Part shown: positions 30,471 to 39,403 of the stretch, piece by piece
Layout: the number at the start of each line of letters is the position of its first letter
Position numbering within the stretch: position 1 is the first letter of the stretch
Source of the DNA: Clostridiales bacterium
Lineage (GTDB): Bacteria > Bacillota > Clostridia > Oscillospirales > Oscillospiraceae
Assembly (NCBI GenBank): GCA_019418625.1
Contig: DYBL01000085.1
Span: 1 to 39,418 of the forward strand
Length of the DNA: 39,418 nucleotides
Reading direction: 5' to 3'
Translations under genes and position numbers: made by a program
The notes under the pieces: generated by a model
Told to the model about the DNA's origin: nothing
Seen by the model: the letters and a program-made list of their open reading frames with translations, nothing else
The model's database searches: none

Positions 30471-32075
30471 ATGCGCTTTGAAGATAAGCTGAAAAAGTGT
30501 TCCCGGGAGCAGCTGTGGCAGGAGTACTGCGGCTTTTTGGATATGAGCCTGGCGGATTACATGTACACACAGCGGCGATTGATGGAAGAGCAGCTGACGC
30601 TTTGGAGCGCAAGCGGACTTGGAAAGCTGCTGCTGCGGGGAAAGCAGCCCCGCACGCTTGAGGAGCTGCGCCAGTGCCTGCCCCTGACCACCTATGCCGA
30701 CTATGCCGACGTGCTGCTGCCCAAGCGCGCGGAAATGCTGTGCGCAGAGCCGGCCGTGTGGATCCAGACCACCTGGGAGGGGGGGCTGCGTCCCATTAAG
30801 CTGGCGCCCTACACCCGCAGCATGCTGGATACCTACCGGCACAATCTGCTGGCCACCATGATGATGGCCACCGCCCGGAAAAAGGGAGAATTTGATCTCA
30901 AGGCCGGCGACCGGATTCTGTACGGCGGCGCTCCGCTGCCCTATGCCACGGGACTGATGCCCTCGCTTTTCGACGAGGACATCCACTTCACCTGGCTGCC
31001 GGACTCCAATACCAATTCCGATCTGAGCTTCAGCCAGCGGATCAAAAAGGGCTTCGCCATGGCCATGGGCGGCGGCGTGGACTTTTTCTTCGGCATCGGC
31101 TCCGTGGCCAACTACATCACCGAGAGCTTCGGAAAGAGCAGCGGAGGCGGCGGCCACCACATGAAGGTGTCGCCGGGCAATGCGGTGCGCTATCTGAGAG
31201 CCAAATACGTAAGCCGCCGGGACGGCCGCCTCATCACACCGGGGGACGTGTTCCGGCTCAAGGCGTTTTTCTTCGCCGGGACCGACGCCAAGTGCTATCG
31301 GGACCGGCTGACCCGGGCGTGGGGCATCGCTCCGGTGGAGCTGGCCGCAGGCACGGAATCCACCTGCATCGGCGCGGAGAACTGGGAGCACCGGGGCATG
31401 GTGTTTTTCCCGGATGCGTGCTTTTACGAGTTTATCCCTGAGTCGGAGATGCGCCGCAATCTGGCTGATCCCTCCTACCAGCCGCGTACCTGCCTGATGG
31501 ATGAGATCCAGGCGGGGGAGACATACGAGCTGGTGCTCTCCGTGCTCCACGGCGGTGCGTTCATGCGCTACCGCATCGGAGACATGTACCACTGCCTTAC
31601 CGCCGGGAGCGGTCAGCTTCCCCGGCTGACCTTTGTGGACCGGGTGCCGGACGTGATCGATATCGCGGGCTTTACCCGGATCACCGCCTCCTCCATGCAG
31701 GAGGTGATCCGCCTGAGCCGCCTGGAACTGGGAGACTGGGTGCTGAAAAAGGAGTTCAACGAAAAGGACGACCCCTTCCTGCACATGTACCTGGAGCTGC
31801 CGCCGGACGCCCAGGCCAGCGAGGTAGTGACCCGCACGGTGCTGACGGAGCACCTGAGCCTGTATTTCAAATATTTCGACAGTGACTACGGCGACCTGAA
31901 GAAGCTTTTGAACATGGAGCCGCTGCAGATCACCATTCTCAAATACGGCACCATCGCCGCCTACGAGCAGAAGATCGGTACCCGCCTGCCCCGGATCAAC
32001 CCCGGCATGCTGGATGTCGTGGGTCTTCTGCGTCAGCAGGCGGACGGCGGGATGGAAGGGAGGTCGGCGCTGTGA
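30471..32075 (+). CDS. GH3-family acyl-adenylating enzyme
   Basis: This 534-aa cytoplasmic protein resembles the GH3 auxin-responsive promoter family, an ANL-superfamily branch that adenylates a carboxylic acid and joins it to an amine or thiol. Visible are LPLTTYADYADVLLP near residue 75, the nucleotide loop WIQTTWEGGLRPIKL (in the position of GH3's TSGTT.G), ELAAGTEST, the ATP-binding MRYRIGDMYHC and the hinge VDRVPDVIDIAGFTRIT. The first loop lacks the run of Ser/Thr/Gly usual in ANL enzymes, so activity needs testing. GAGGGGGTGAG precedes the ATG, 12 bp after the membrane gene. The 3' end overlaps the HD-GYP gene by 4 bp. Bacterial GH3 substrates are mostly unknown. Confidence 0.82.
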   Translation: MRFEDKLKKCSREQLWQEYCGFLDMSLADYMYTQRRLMEEQLTLWSASGLGKLLLRGKQPRTLEELRQCLPLTTYADYADVLLPKRAEMLCAEPAVWIQTTWEGGLRPIKLAPYTRSMLDTYRHNLLATMMMATARKKGEFDLKAGDRILYGGAPLPYATGLMPSLFDEDIHFTWLPDSNTNSDLSFSQRIKKGFAMAMGGGVDFFFGIGSVANYITESFGKSSGGGGHHMKVSPGNAVRYLRAKYVSRRDGRLITPGDVFRLKAFFFAGTDAKCYRDRLTRAWGIAPVELAAGTESTCIGAENWEHRGMVFFPDACFYEFIPESEMRRNLADPSYQPRTCLMDEIQAGETYELVLSVLHGGAFMRYRIGDMYHCLTAGSGQLPRLTFVDRVPDVIDIAGFTRITASSMQEVIRLSRLELGDWVLKKEFNEKDDPFLHMYLELPPDAQASEVVTRTVLTEHLSLYFKYFDSDYGDLKKLLNMEPLQITILKYGTIAAYEQKIGTRLPRINPGMLDVVGLLRQQADGGMEGRSAL

Positions 32076-34624
32076 GCGACATCCCCTTCCTCTTTATCAA
32101 CATCACGGTCTTCAGCTGCTTTTTGCTGATGTTCGTCACGTTCCTGGCCACCAAAAAGACGCCGGAGATCTGGGCGTTTCTCGCGGTGCTGCTGGACGCC
32201 ATTTTGTGGTCCGGCGGCGCGATCCTCATGCGGGTGCAGATGTGGCCGGGCATGAATTTCTGGTACAAGGTGTCCCTGGTGGCCCTGTTCAGCATGGAAT
32301 TGTTCTTTTACTTTTTCGTGCACACCTTCTCCAGGCGGAAAGGGCGGTTTTTGCTGGCGGTGTTCACCATCTGGACACTGGCCATCATCCCCGGCACAGT
32401 CAGCGGCTTTTACCTCAAGCCGCCCACGCCGGTGGTCATGCCGGATGGTTCCACCCTCTTTACTTACAGCTTGGACTGGCACATCGTCATCCCCTGCATC
32501 ATGTTCGTGGCCATCATCGGCGCAACGGCGGTGATGCTCCTGCAGGTCATGCGGGAACAGGGCGTCCACTCCCCGGGCATCCAGGTCATCATTTACGGCG
32601 GACTGGTGATGCTGGCGGGCAATCTGCTGCAGGTGGGCCTGCCGGGCAATACGTTCCCCTTTGATGCCCTGTCCGGCATCATATTCGCGGCCCTTTTGAT
32701 GTATGCGCTCTATAAGCGCCGGATGTTCCGGCTGACGCTGGTGGTGTCCCGGTCCCTTTTGACGCTGGTGCTGGCGGTGATCTGCATCATGGCTGCCGCC
32801 AACTTCATCTCCCCCATGTATCTTTTTGCCGAGCAGACCCTGGGACTGGGGGAGCGCTCCGCCACCACGGTGGTGTCCGTGGCATTTGCCGGCTTGCTGG
32901 GCGCCACGTATATCCTCATGCGGCGGCTGCTGGAATCCATGTTTACCCGGGAGGAGCAGCAAAGCCGCCTGGTGAAGAACTTCTCCGCGGAGGTCTCTCA
33001 ATCCCTGAGCACCGCGGACATCATGGAGAAAATGGGACAGGTGGTGTCCCGGGAGATCCCCATCGAGCAGATGTATATCTGCCTGCTGGAGGGGGACAAC
33101 TACCAGGCCCGCTACTGCTCCAGCCCCCTGGCCACACTGTCGTTTTCCATTTCCAAGGACAGTCCCCAGATCGCCTACCTCAAAGAGCAGGAAAATTACC
33201 TCATTGTGGGCGAGTTCCAGAACAGCCCCAGGTATCTGTCCGTCTGGGAGGCGGAAAAGGAGCTGTTCCGCCGGCTGAACATCGACTGCGTGGCCGCTAT
33301 GCGGGACGGAGACGAGATCGTGGGACTGCTGCTGCTTTCCGCCAAGGAGCGGGGCAGGAATTTCAACGCCGTGGAGATCGGATTTTTGGAGACGGTCAGC
33401 TCCATCGCGTCCATCGCCATGAAAAACGCCGCGCTCTATGAGAAGATGTTCCGGGAGGCCCGGATCGATCCGCTGACCGGCGTGTACAACTACCGCTTCT
33501 TTGTGGAGCAGCTGGAAGAGCAGTTCCTCTCCTGCGGGCGGGAATGCCTGACGCTCATGTACATCGACGTGGATGACTTCAAGCTCTATAACCAGCTCTA
33601 CGGCGTTGGTGAGGGAGACGCGGCACTGTGCCGCATCGGCGAGGTCATCAGCCGCTGCACCGGCGAGAGCGGCATCGTGTTCCGCACCAGCGGCAAGGTG
33701 TTCGCCGTGCTGCTGCCTCTGCAGGATACCCAGCGGGCCAGGACCCTGGCCCGGGAGATCGAGACCCGGGTGGCCCGGATCAACCAAAAGCCCGAGCGGC
33801 AGCGGCTCAAGCCCCTGTCGGTGAGCGTTGGCATCTGCTCGGCGCCTTACGCCGCCTCCAGCGCCAAGGAACTGATGGACAACGCCGACCTTGCGGTGTA
33901 CAACGCCAAGCAGGGCGGCAAGGACCAGATCGTCATTTTCCGGGGGGCCTCGGACCTGGTGCCCCAGCATCTGGCGGAGCGCACGGACGCCATTGTGGAC
34001 CGCATCGAGCGGGGAGACGGAGAATATCGTTCCGCCCTGTCCATGATCTCCGCGCTGACCGCCGCCATCGACGCCAAGGACCACTATACCTACGCCCACA
34101 GCAAGAACGTGGCCCGCTACGCCGCCACGCTGGCGGTGGCCGCCGGACTCAACGACGACCAGGTGCGCACCATCTATGCCGCGGGATTGCTCCACGATAT
34201 CGGCAAGATCTCCATTCCCGAAAACATCCTCAATAAGACCGGCAAGCTGGAGGATGGAGAATACCGGGTCATGAAGGACCATGTGAACAACTCCATTGAA
34301 ATGATCCGCCACCTGCCGGAGATGGACTATCTGATCCCGGCGGTGCTGGGCCACCACGAGCGCTGGGACGGCAAGGGCTATCCCCGGGGCATCGCCGGGG
34401 AGGAGATCCCCGTCTCCGCCCGGTGCCTGGCCATTGCGGACGTGTTTGACGCCATGACCACAGACCGGCCGTACCGCAGGGGCCTTCCGCTGGAGTATGC
34501 GCTGGAGGAGATCCGCAAGGGCGCCGGGACCCAGTTTGACCCCTCTCTGGCCAAGACCTTCATCCAGCTGATCCGCAGCCGCAGTATTCCGCTGTCTCCC
34601 CAGGCGGCGGCCCGGAAGAGCTGA
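32072..34624 (+). CDS. Membrane GAF / degenerate GGDEF / HD-GYP signalling protein
   Basis: This is an 850-aa protein. Residues 1-~290 form seven or eight transmembrane helices of the 7TM-sensor kind, and ~300-455 is GAF-like. A diguanylate-cyclase fold starts at DPLTGVYNYRF (about 465), but its active loop reads SGKVF at 540-544 instead of GGDEF, so it should not make cyclic di-GMP. The HD-GYP domain (about 650-830) is intact: HDIGK (H708, D709), HHERWDGKGYP (H761, H762; GYP 769-771) and IADVFDAMTTDRPYR. It is predicted to degrade cyclic di-GMP under membrane and GAF control. It starts with GTG at 32072 overlapping the GH3 stop (GTGA), with GGGAGG 7 bp upstream. Confidence 0.93.
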   Translation: MSDIPFLFINITVFSCFLLMFVTFLATKKTPEIWAFLAVLLDAILWSGGAILMRVQMWPGMNFWYKVSLVALFSMELFFYFFVHTFSRRKGRFLLAVFTIWTLAIIPGTVSGFYLKPPTPVVMPDGSTLFTYSLDWHIVIPCIMFVAIIGATAVMLLQVMREQGVHSPGIQVIIYGGLVMLAGNLLQVGLPGNTFPFDALSGIIFAALLMYALYKRRMFRLTLVVSRSLLTLVLAVICIMAAANFISPMYLFAEQTLGLGERSATTVVSVAFAGLLGATYILMRRLLESMFTREEQQSRLVKNFSAEVSQSLSTADIMEKMGQVVSREIPIEQMYICLLEGDNYQARYCSSPLATLSFSISKDSPQIAYLKEQENYLIVGEFQNSPRYLSVWEAEKELFRRLNIDCVAAMRDGDEIVGLLLLSAKERGRNFNAVEIGFLETVSSIASIAMKNAALYEKMFREARIDPLTGVYNYRFFVEQLEEQFLSCGRECLTLMYIDVDDFKLYNQLYGVGEGDAALCRIGEVISRCTGESGIVFRTSGKVFAVLLPLQDTQRARTLAREIETRVARINQKPERQRLKPLSVSVGICSAPYAASSAKELMDNADLAVYNAKQGGKDQIVIFRGASDLVPQHLAERTDAIVDRIERGDGEYRSALSMISALTAAIDAKDHYTYAHSKNVARYAATLAVAAGLNDDQVRTIYAAGLLHDIGKISIPENILNKTGKLEDGEYRVMKDHVNNSIEMIRHLPEMDYLIPAVLGHHERWDGKGYPRGIAGEEIPVSARCLAIADVFDAMTTDRPYRRGLPLEYALEEIRKGAGTQFDPSLAKTFIQLIRSRSIPLSPQAAARKS

Positions 34625-34641
34625 ATGCCATAAGACGCAAG

Positions 34642-34677
34642 AAAACGCGGGCTTCCTGATGGAAGCCCGCGTTTTTT
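34642..34677. terminator. Bidirectional intrinsic terminator
   Basis: A 15-bp perfect stem (34642-34656 with 34661-34675), loop TGAT, is followed by T6 on plus and T4 on minus. It separates the HD-GYP operon from the convergent LTA synthase-family gene. Confidence 0.93.
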
Positions 34678-34681
34678 ATGT

Positions 34682-36571
34682 TTATTCCACTTCTTTGTAG
34701 CGCAGCTTGTAGTAGCTCCACTGGCGCCACTGGTCGATCATTTCCTGCTGGGCACTGGTCAGAAGGGGGGTAATGGTGCCGTCCATGGTCATATAGGTCT
34801 TTTTCTGCACCACGGGCAGCTCCCGCCGCAGCTGGTTCAAAAAGGAGAACCAGGGGCTCTCCTCGCCCCGGCCGGTCAGCTCCAGCAGCGCGGCACCCAG
34901 GAAGCTGGCGGAGAGACGGTTGGTCTCGGGCAGATCCAGGCGCTCCACAGCGCTCTCCCAGTCCAGGACCTGGGCGGCGGCGTCGTTGGCCCAGATCACG
35001 TAGGGCGTCTCATAGGAGCACAGGGCGCTCTCACGATCATCCTCCGACAGGGCCACCTCGGAGTCCAGCTGCGCATAGGCCAGCTGGTTGTCCCCCAGAT
35101 AGGGAAGGTGATCGCCCCAGAAGGCCAGCACCACCGGCTCGTCCGTCTGGGAGAAGTAGTCCACCAGACGGCCCAGCATGGCGTCGGCATCCCGGACTCC
35201 TTCGATATACACCTCCAGCATGGTGCGCACATCGTCGGTCAGCTGGGCATCCGTCTCCACCGGCGGGTACACGTAGCCCTCGCCGTACTTGTCCGCCGTG
35301 TAGGACATGTGGTTTTGGATGGTGGTGGTGTAGTTGCAAAGAAGCTCTCCCTGGGCCACGGCCTCCTCAAATTTCTCCTCAATGAAGCCGGCCATGTAGT
35401 CGTCCGTCACCCAGCGGCCCTTGTAGGCGAGGTTTTCCATCTCGTCGGCAAAGACGGTCTCCTCCGCCCCCAGCCAGTCATAGACGTTTTCCCGGTTGTA
35501 GAACCAGTCATCGCCGGGGTGGAAGAAGGAGGTGTGGTAGCCGTCGGAGGCGAACACCCGCAGCACGCTGTCCAGATCCCGGTTCACCACCCGGAACGAG
35601 GAGGTGGTGGAGGCGGAGAGGGCGTTGGTCTGCATGCCGGTGAGCACGTCGAACTCCGTGTTGGCGGTTCCGCCGGCAAAGCCGGGCACTACCACATGGC
35701 CGCTGACGGCGTGGGGATCGCTTTGAAGGGCGTGGAGGTTGGGCAGGGGATCGTTTTCCTCCGTGTAGGTAAAGGCGGGATCGTCCGTCAGGTCGGAAAA
35801 GGCCTCGTTCATCACCATGATGAGGTGCACGTCCTCTCCCTGACCGGGCTGGTCCCCGGTTTCCCAGGCGGCTGCCGCGGCTTTGTCAAAGCCTTCCGGC
35901 CGGTCGATGGGATAGGTGGTGAACTGATGGCAGAAGCAGTAGGGGAAGCCCAGCTCGTTAAAGACGGAGGGGATGTAGTAGGCGTTGGAGACCCGGAAGC
36001 TGTTGTAAAGATCATTGGATGCGTAGACCGTCAGCAGCAGGGCCACCAGAATACCCATGGAGCCGGCGGCGCCCAGCAGCCGGCCCAGCCAGCCCCGCAG
36101 ACGGGCCAGGGGGAAGGGCCGGCAGCCGATGAAAAGGCCCAGGACCACCAGCGCCAAAGTGGTCAGCAGCACGACGGCGATGGTACCCATGGGATACTGG
36201 ATCTCATAGGAGCTCATGGCGCTGCCCACTTCCTTCAAAAGGGCAAAGTCCCGGGGAAACACGGGCTCGTCCCGCACCTCCAGCTTGATGCGGTTGGCGA
36301 TGGACAGCACGCACACGCCGAAGTTCACCAGGGCGGCGCTGAAAAACACGTTTCGGAACAGGCAGGTGAACGTCACCACCAGAAGGCCGATGGGCAGGGC
36401 GTTGAGTACGATCAAAAGAGGCTGGGCACGGAAGATATCCACAACGGTGCGCAGCGCGTTGGGCTGGCACCACAGGGCCAGCAGCGTGATGCAGCCCGAC
36501 AGGGCCACCATGGCCGCCAGCGTCCCCCACAGGGGCAGCCGGGCCTTGGGCAGGGCATGTGAAGCTTTCAA
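34682..36571 (-). CDS. LTA synthase/phosphoglycerol transferase family membrane protein
   Basis: This 629-aa protein has five N-terminal transmembrane helices and an extracellular sulfatase-like domain from about 245. Metal and catalytic residues line up with Staphylococcus LtaS: E256 (VMNEAFSD), catalytic T302 (GGTANTEFD) and D487-H488 (FWGDHLPYLGDN). Such enzymes transfer glycerol phosphate from phosphatidylglycerol to a growing polymer or glycan outside the cell. The start is taken as TTG at 36571, since AAAGGA lies 8 bp upstream and this gives the normal family length; the frame is open further up but would cross the promoter. The polymer made is not known. Confidence 0.9.
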   Translation of the reverse strand: MKASHALPKARLPLWGTLAAMVALSGCITLLALWCQPNALRTVVDIFRAQPLLIVLNALPIGLLVVTFTCLFRNVFFSAALVNFGVCVLSIANRIKLEVRDEPVFPRDFALLKEVGSAMSSYEIQYPMGTIAVVLLTTLALVVLGLFIGCRPFPLARLRGWLGRLLGAAGSMGILVALLLTVYASNDLYNSFRVSNAYYIPSVFNELGFPYCFCHQFTTYPIDRPEGFDKAAAAAWETGDQPGQGEDVHLIMVMNEAFSDLTDDPAFTYTEENDPLPNLHALQSDPHAVSGHVVVPGFAGGTANTEFDVLTGMQTNALSASTTSSFRVVNRDLDSVLRVFASDGYHTSFFHPGDDWFYNRENVYDWLGAEETVFADEMENLAYKGRWVTDDYMAGFIEEKFEEAVAQGELLCNYTTTIQNHMSYTADKYGEGYVYPPVETDAQLTDDVRTMLEVYIEGVRDADAMLGRLVDYFSQTDEPVVLAFWGDHLPYLGDNQLAYAQLDSEVALSEDDRESALCSYETPYVIWANDAAAQVLDWESAVERLDLPETNRLSASFLGAALLELTGRGEESPWFSFLNQLRRELPVVQKKTYMTMDGTITPLLTSAQQEMIDQWRQWSYYKLRYKEVE

Positions 36572-36647
36572 AACGTCGTTCCTTTCTTGTGTTGGATGTA
36601 AGGCCTTGGGAAAACGGCAGGTCAAAAACCTGTAAAGAATATAGGAT

Positions 36648-36675
36648 ATTATACGTTTTTCTTGAAAAAATGCAA
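36648..36675 (-). promoter_or_regulatory. Promoter of the LTA synthase-family gene
   Basis: On the minus strand TTGCAT (36675-36670) and a perfect TATAAT (36653-36648) are 16 bp apart, about 77 bp before the TTG start. Confidence 0.75.
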
Positions 36676-36739
36676 GGGGCGGGCGAAAACCGCCCCGGCA
36701 AAGGACCGAAAACTGCCAAATGAAACCAAGCGCTCCGCC

Positions 36740-36768
36740 GCATAGGGGGAAAAATCCTGCGGATACTA
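36740..36768 (+). promoter_or_regulatory. Candidate sigma-G (forespore) promoter before the spoVT-like remnant
   Basis: GCATA (36740-36744) and GATACTA (36762-36768) are 17 bp apart. This fits the sigma-G consensus (GMATR, about 17-18 bp, CATNHTA) at all but the first -10 base. spoVT is a known sigma-G gene in B. subtilis. Confidence 0.55.
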
Positions 36769-36819
36769 TCTTTTGCCAAGGAGAGCCCTGCAATTTGAAA
36801 GAGAAAAGGAGTTTTCGAT

Positions 36820-37005
36820 ATGAAAGCAACTGGAATCGTACGGCGTATCGATGATTTGGGACGTGTGGTCATTCCCAAGGAGATCCGCCGTACCATGCGG
36901 ATTCGGGAAGGCGACCCGTCACAGACAACATGGACATGGTGGGAGATGTTCTGCTTCGGAATGCTGGATCTGGCAAAAAGAACCGGTCTGGATTGTACAT
37001 CGTGA
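36820..37005 (+). pseudogene. Truncated AbrB/SpoVT-family regulator
   Basis: The first 33 codons (MKATGIVRRIDDLGRVVIPK through EIRRTMRIREGDP) are nearly identical to the start of SpoVT, with AAAAGGAG 9 bp upstream. After GDP, where homologues continue LEIF/LEIY and the second half of the DNA-binding hairpin, the sequence changes to an unrelated SQTTWTWWEMFCFGM tail and stops after 61 codons. No other frame up to 37128 restores SpoVT sequence, so this is not a simple frameshift; the rest of the gene (about 145 residues, including a GAF domain) is missing. It is probably a decayed or recombined copy. A functional short protein is unlikely, as the AbrB fold needs about 50 residues. Confidence 0.75.
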
Positions 37006-37072
37006 CGAAACCGGCGGGCTCTACCGTGGGCATTCGGGAGGGGTCATGGACCCGAAAAAACGGAAGAAGATC

Positions 37073-37112
37073 AAAAAACAGCCCCCGTCGGCCATTGGCC
37101 AACGGGGGCTGT
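37073..37112 (-). terminator. Intrinsic terminator after the SLH surface protein gene
   Basis: ACAGCCCCCGT (37078-37088) pairs with 37102-37112, with an inner GGCC/GGCC stem. On the minus strand it is followed by T6; on the plus strand the tract is poor. It lies 16 bp beyond the minus-strand stop. Confidence 0.85.
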
Positions 37113-37128
37113 TGTCTTAGTTTGCTGC

Positions 37129-39403
37129 TTACCAGACTACATATTCCTCGCAGAACCGCATGAGCATCACCGCCGCCTGGGCGCGGGTGGCCTGGCCCTG
37201 GGGGGTGAGGGTGCTGCCGTCGCCGGTGCCGTTGATGATCCCGGCGCCCACGGCCCACTGCATGGCGGAGATGGCATACTCACTGAGATCCGCCACATCC
37301 GTATAAGACAGGATATTGGTGTTCTCACCGATGGACACGTCATAGCCCTGCTCCTGGGCGAAGCGATACAGCATGACGGCAAACTGCTCACGGGTGATGG
37401 GGTCGTTGGTCCCAAACAGGCCGTTGCCATAACCGCCCACAATGCCCTCGCTGGCCGCCCAGCGGATGGCCTCGGAGTACCACTGGTCCTGAGGCACATC
37501 GGCAAAGTTCATGGCGTAATTGACCACGGGGCTGCCCGCCATGCGCCAGAGTATGGTGGCGATCATGGAGCGGCTGGTGGTCACATCGGGGGCAAAGGTG
37601 GTGGCACTGGTACCCGCCATCAGGCCGTGCTTGTAGACATAGCGCACCGCATCGGCATACCAGGCATTGTCGGCTATATCCGTAAAGGGCAGGGACTCCG
37701 GGGGAATTTCCCGGAAGGAGACCTGGATCTCCACCCGCCTGGCGGGCATTTTGAAGGAGTACACACTGTCACCCTCGTACTTCACATCCAGCTCCGTGCC
37801 CCGGTTGTCGGTGACGCTCAGAGTGTCCAACTCCCAGCCCTCATCGGGGGTGACGGTGAAACGGAAGGTCTCCCCTTCCTCCGCATAGGACTTCTTCGCC
37901 GTGACGGTGCCGCCCTCTACCCTGCCCGGCAGAATGACGGAATAAGTGGGGGTGGAGGAGGAATCCCCAATTACGGTGATCTGGCCGGAGACTGTACGGT
38001 CCTGGGATGGGCTGTACGCCGTGACGGTATAGGTACCCACCTGGAGGATACCGCCTGCGGGCAGCGTGATCACCCAGTCGCGATAGGTAGGCGTTCCGCT
38101 GACGGTGAATATCTGCCCCATAATGGACACCGAACCGGCGGGTGCGGTCAGCGACAAGCGGCCCGAGAGGTCGCTGCCGGTGTAAAACAGCGTAGTGGGG
38201 GTAAAGACGGGAAGCGGATTGAGGATTTCATAGCTGCCGCCCGCGCCCAGCGTGCCCCCGCCGGTGAGGCAGTTCTCATTGTCGATGGTCATGGTCACAC
38301 CCCGGCCAACGGAAAGGGTCTGCCCCTGCCCGATCTCCAGGGTATTGCCGCTGGGAATGGTAACATCTTCGGAGAGGGTCACCGAAGTACCGTAGAGCTG
38401 CCCCTCGCTGCCCAGAAAAATCACGCCCTGCCAAGCATAGGTGTCATCATCCTCAATGTGAGCTATTCTTCCGGTGGCAAAGAGCATGGCGTTCCCGTCC
38501 GGACCGGTGGTAAAGGTGCCGGCTGCGCCGCTGACGCAATGAATATATCGGTCAACACCGGGGGATTCACTCTGGTAAAAAGGCGTGCCGCCGCTGCCGA
38601 TACCAACGCCCTCCGTGCTGATGGCCTCAACCGTGCCGCCGGAGATGGTGACGGTGCCGCCGCTGCCGCTGCTCAAAGTGAGACTGGGGGATGTATGGCC
38701 GGAAGCGACCTTGACATTGCTGCCGACGGTGACTTGGCCGCTGCCGCCGCCGATGCCTGCGCCCCTGACGCTTTGGGCGGAGACCGTGCCGCCGGAGACG
38801 GTGATTTCGCCGCCGTTGACTTCAGGCGTATTCCGTTCGGAGACCTCTTCCACATCGTAAATCACCGCACCGCTGCCGATGCCCGCGCCATTGGTGCTTT
38901 GGGCGGAGACCGAGCCGCCCGAGATTGTGATTTTGCCGCCGCTGTAGGTTTTTTCAAAATTCACCATAGCGCTTAATGCTTCAATCATACCGCCGCCGAT
39001 GCCTGCGCCGTTGGTGCTGACGGCCTCGACCGTGCCGCCGGAGATGGCAATGACGATAGCACTTCCATCGCTGTTTTCACCGCAGCCGATGCCTGCGCCG
39101 TCCGGGCTTTGGGCGAAGACCGAGCCGCCCGAGATTGTGATTTTGCCGCCGCCGCTGCTGCTGCTACTGCCGATACCCGCGCTGTATATGGGATCCGCGT
39201 CCAGATCCGCGTGCGGGGCGGTTTGGCTGGAAACGATGGCGGTGACGGTGCCACCGGAGATGGTGATGTTGCCGCTGCTGCCGCCGAAGCTGCCGCCGAT
39301 GGCTGCACCCGCCCATCTGCCTGCCTTCATATCTGAAAGCAGTCCGATCGTACGGCCTGTCATGGTGGTTGCCGTCACGCTGCCGCCGGAGATGGTGATG
39401 GTG
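37129..39403 (-). CDS. Repeat-rich surface protein with three C-terminal SLH domains, N terminus missing
   Basis: Only the C-terminal ~758 residues are present; the frame is open to the right edge. The first ~280 residues hold about seven copies of a Gly/Ser repeat (core ITISGGTVEAxSTxGAGIGxG), as in beta-helical adhesin-like proteins. Next come a less regular beta-rich part (GQGQTLSVGRGVTMTIDN), a bacterial-Ig-like stretch, and a domain with GGTVTAKKSYAEEGETFRF...GWELDTLSV (bacterial repeat/InlB_B type). Three SLH domains close it: FTDIADNAWYADAVRYVYKHG, FADVPQDQWYSEAIRWAASEG, YTDVADLSEYAISAMQWAVGAG. It is predicted to be a large cell-wall-anchored surface protein. A GTG at 39378 is not the true start because the repeat continues above it. 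Confidence 0.88.
38600..39403 (-). repeat. Imperfect coding repeats (ITISGGxVxAxSxxGAGIGxG)
   Basis: About seven units, each 20 conserved residues plus a variable linker, give recurring GCCGCCGGAGATGGTGA-type DNA blocks about 110-160 bp apart on the plus strand. Such arrays vary in copy number by recombination and are hard to assemble, and the contig ends inside this one. Confidence 0.85.

Noticed and set aside
27723..31853. 1376-codon open frame on the minus strand
   Set aside because: It runs antisense through uvrC, the membrane gene and the GH3 gene and crosses promoters and terminators; no domain was recognised in it.
36676..36696. GC hairpin (GGGGCGG ... CCGCCCC) between the divergent LTA synthase and spoVT-like promoters
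   Set aside because: It lacks a T-run on both strands and lies upstream of both promoters, so it is not a terminator. It might be a protein site, but nothing supports this.
37129..39378. GTG at 39378 as the true start of the SLH protein
   Set aside because: The repeat motif (ITISGGS) continues in frame upstream to the edge, and there is no signal peptide or ribosome binding site at that GTG.
38600..39403. CRISPR-like array
   Set aside because: The repeats are in frame, imperfect and code for Gly/Ser protein repeats; spacing is irregular and there are no cas genes.
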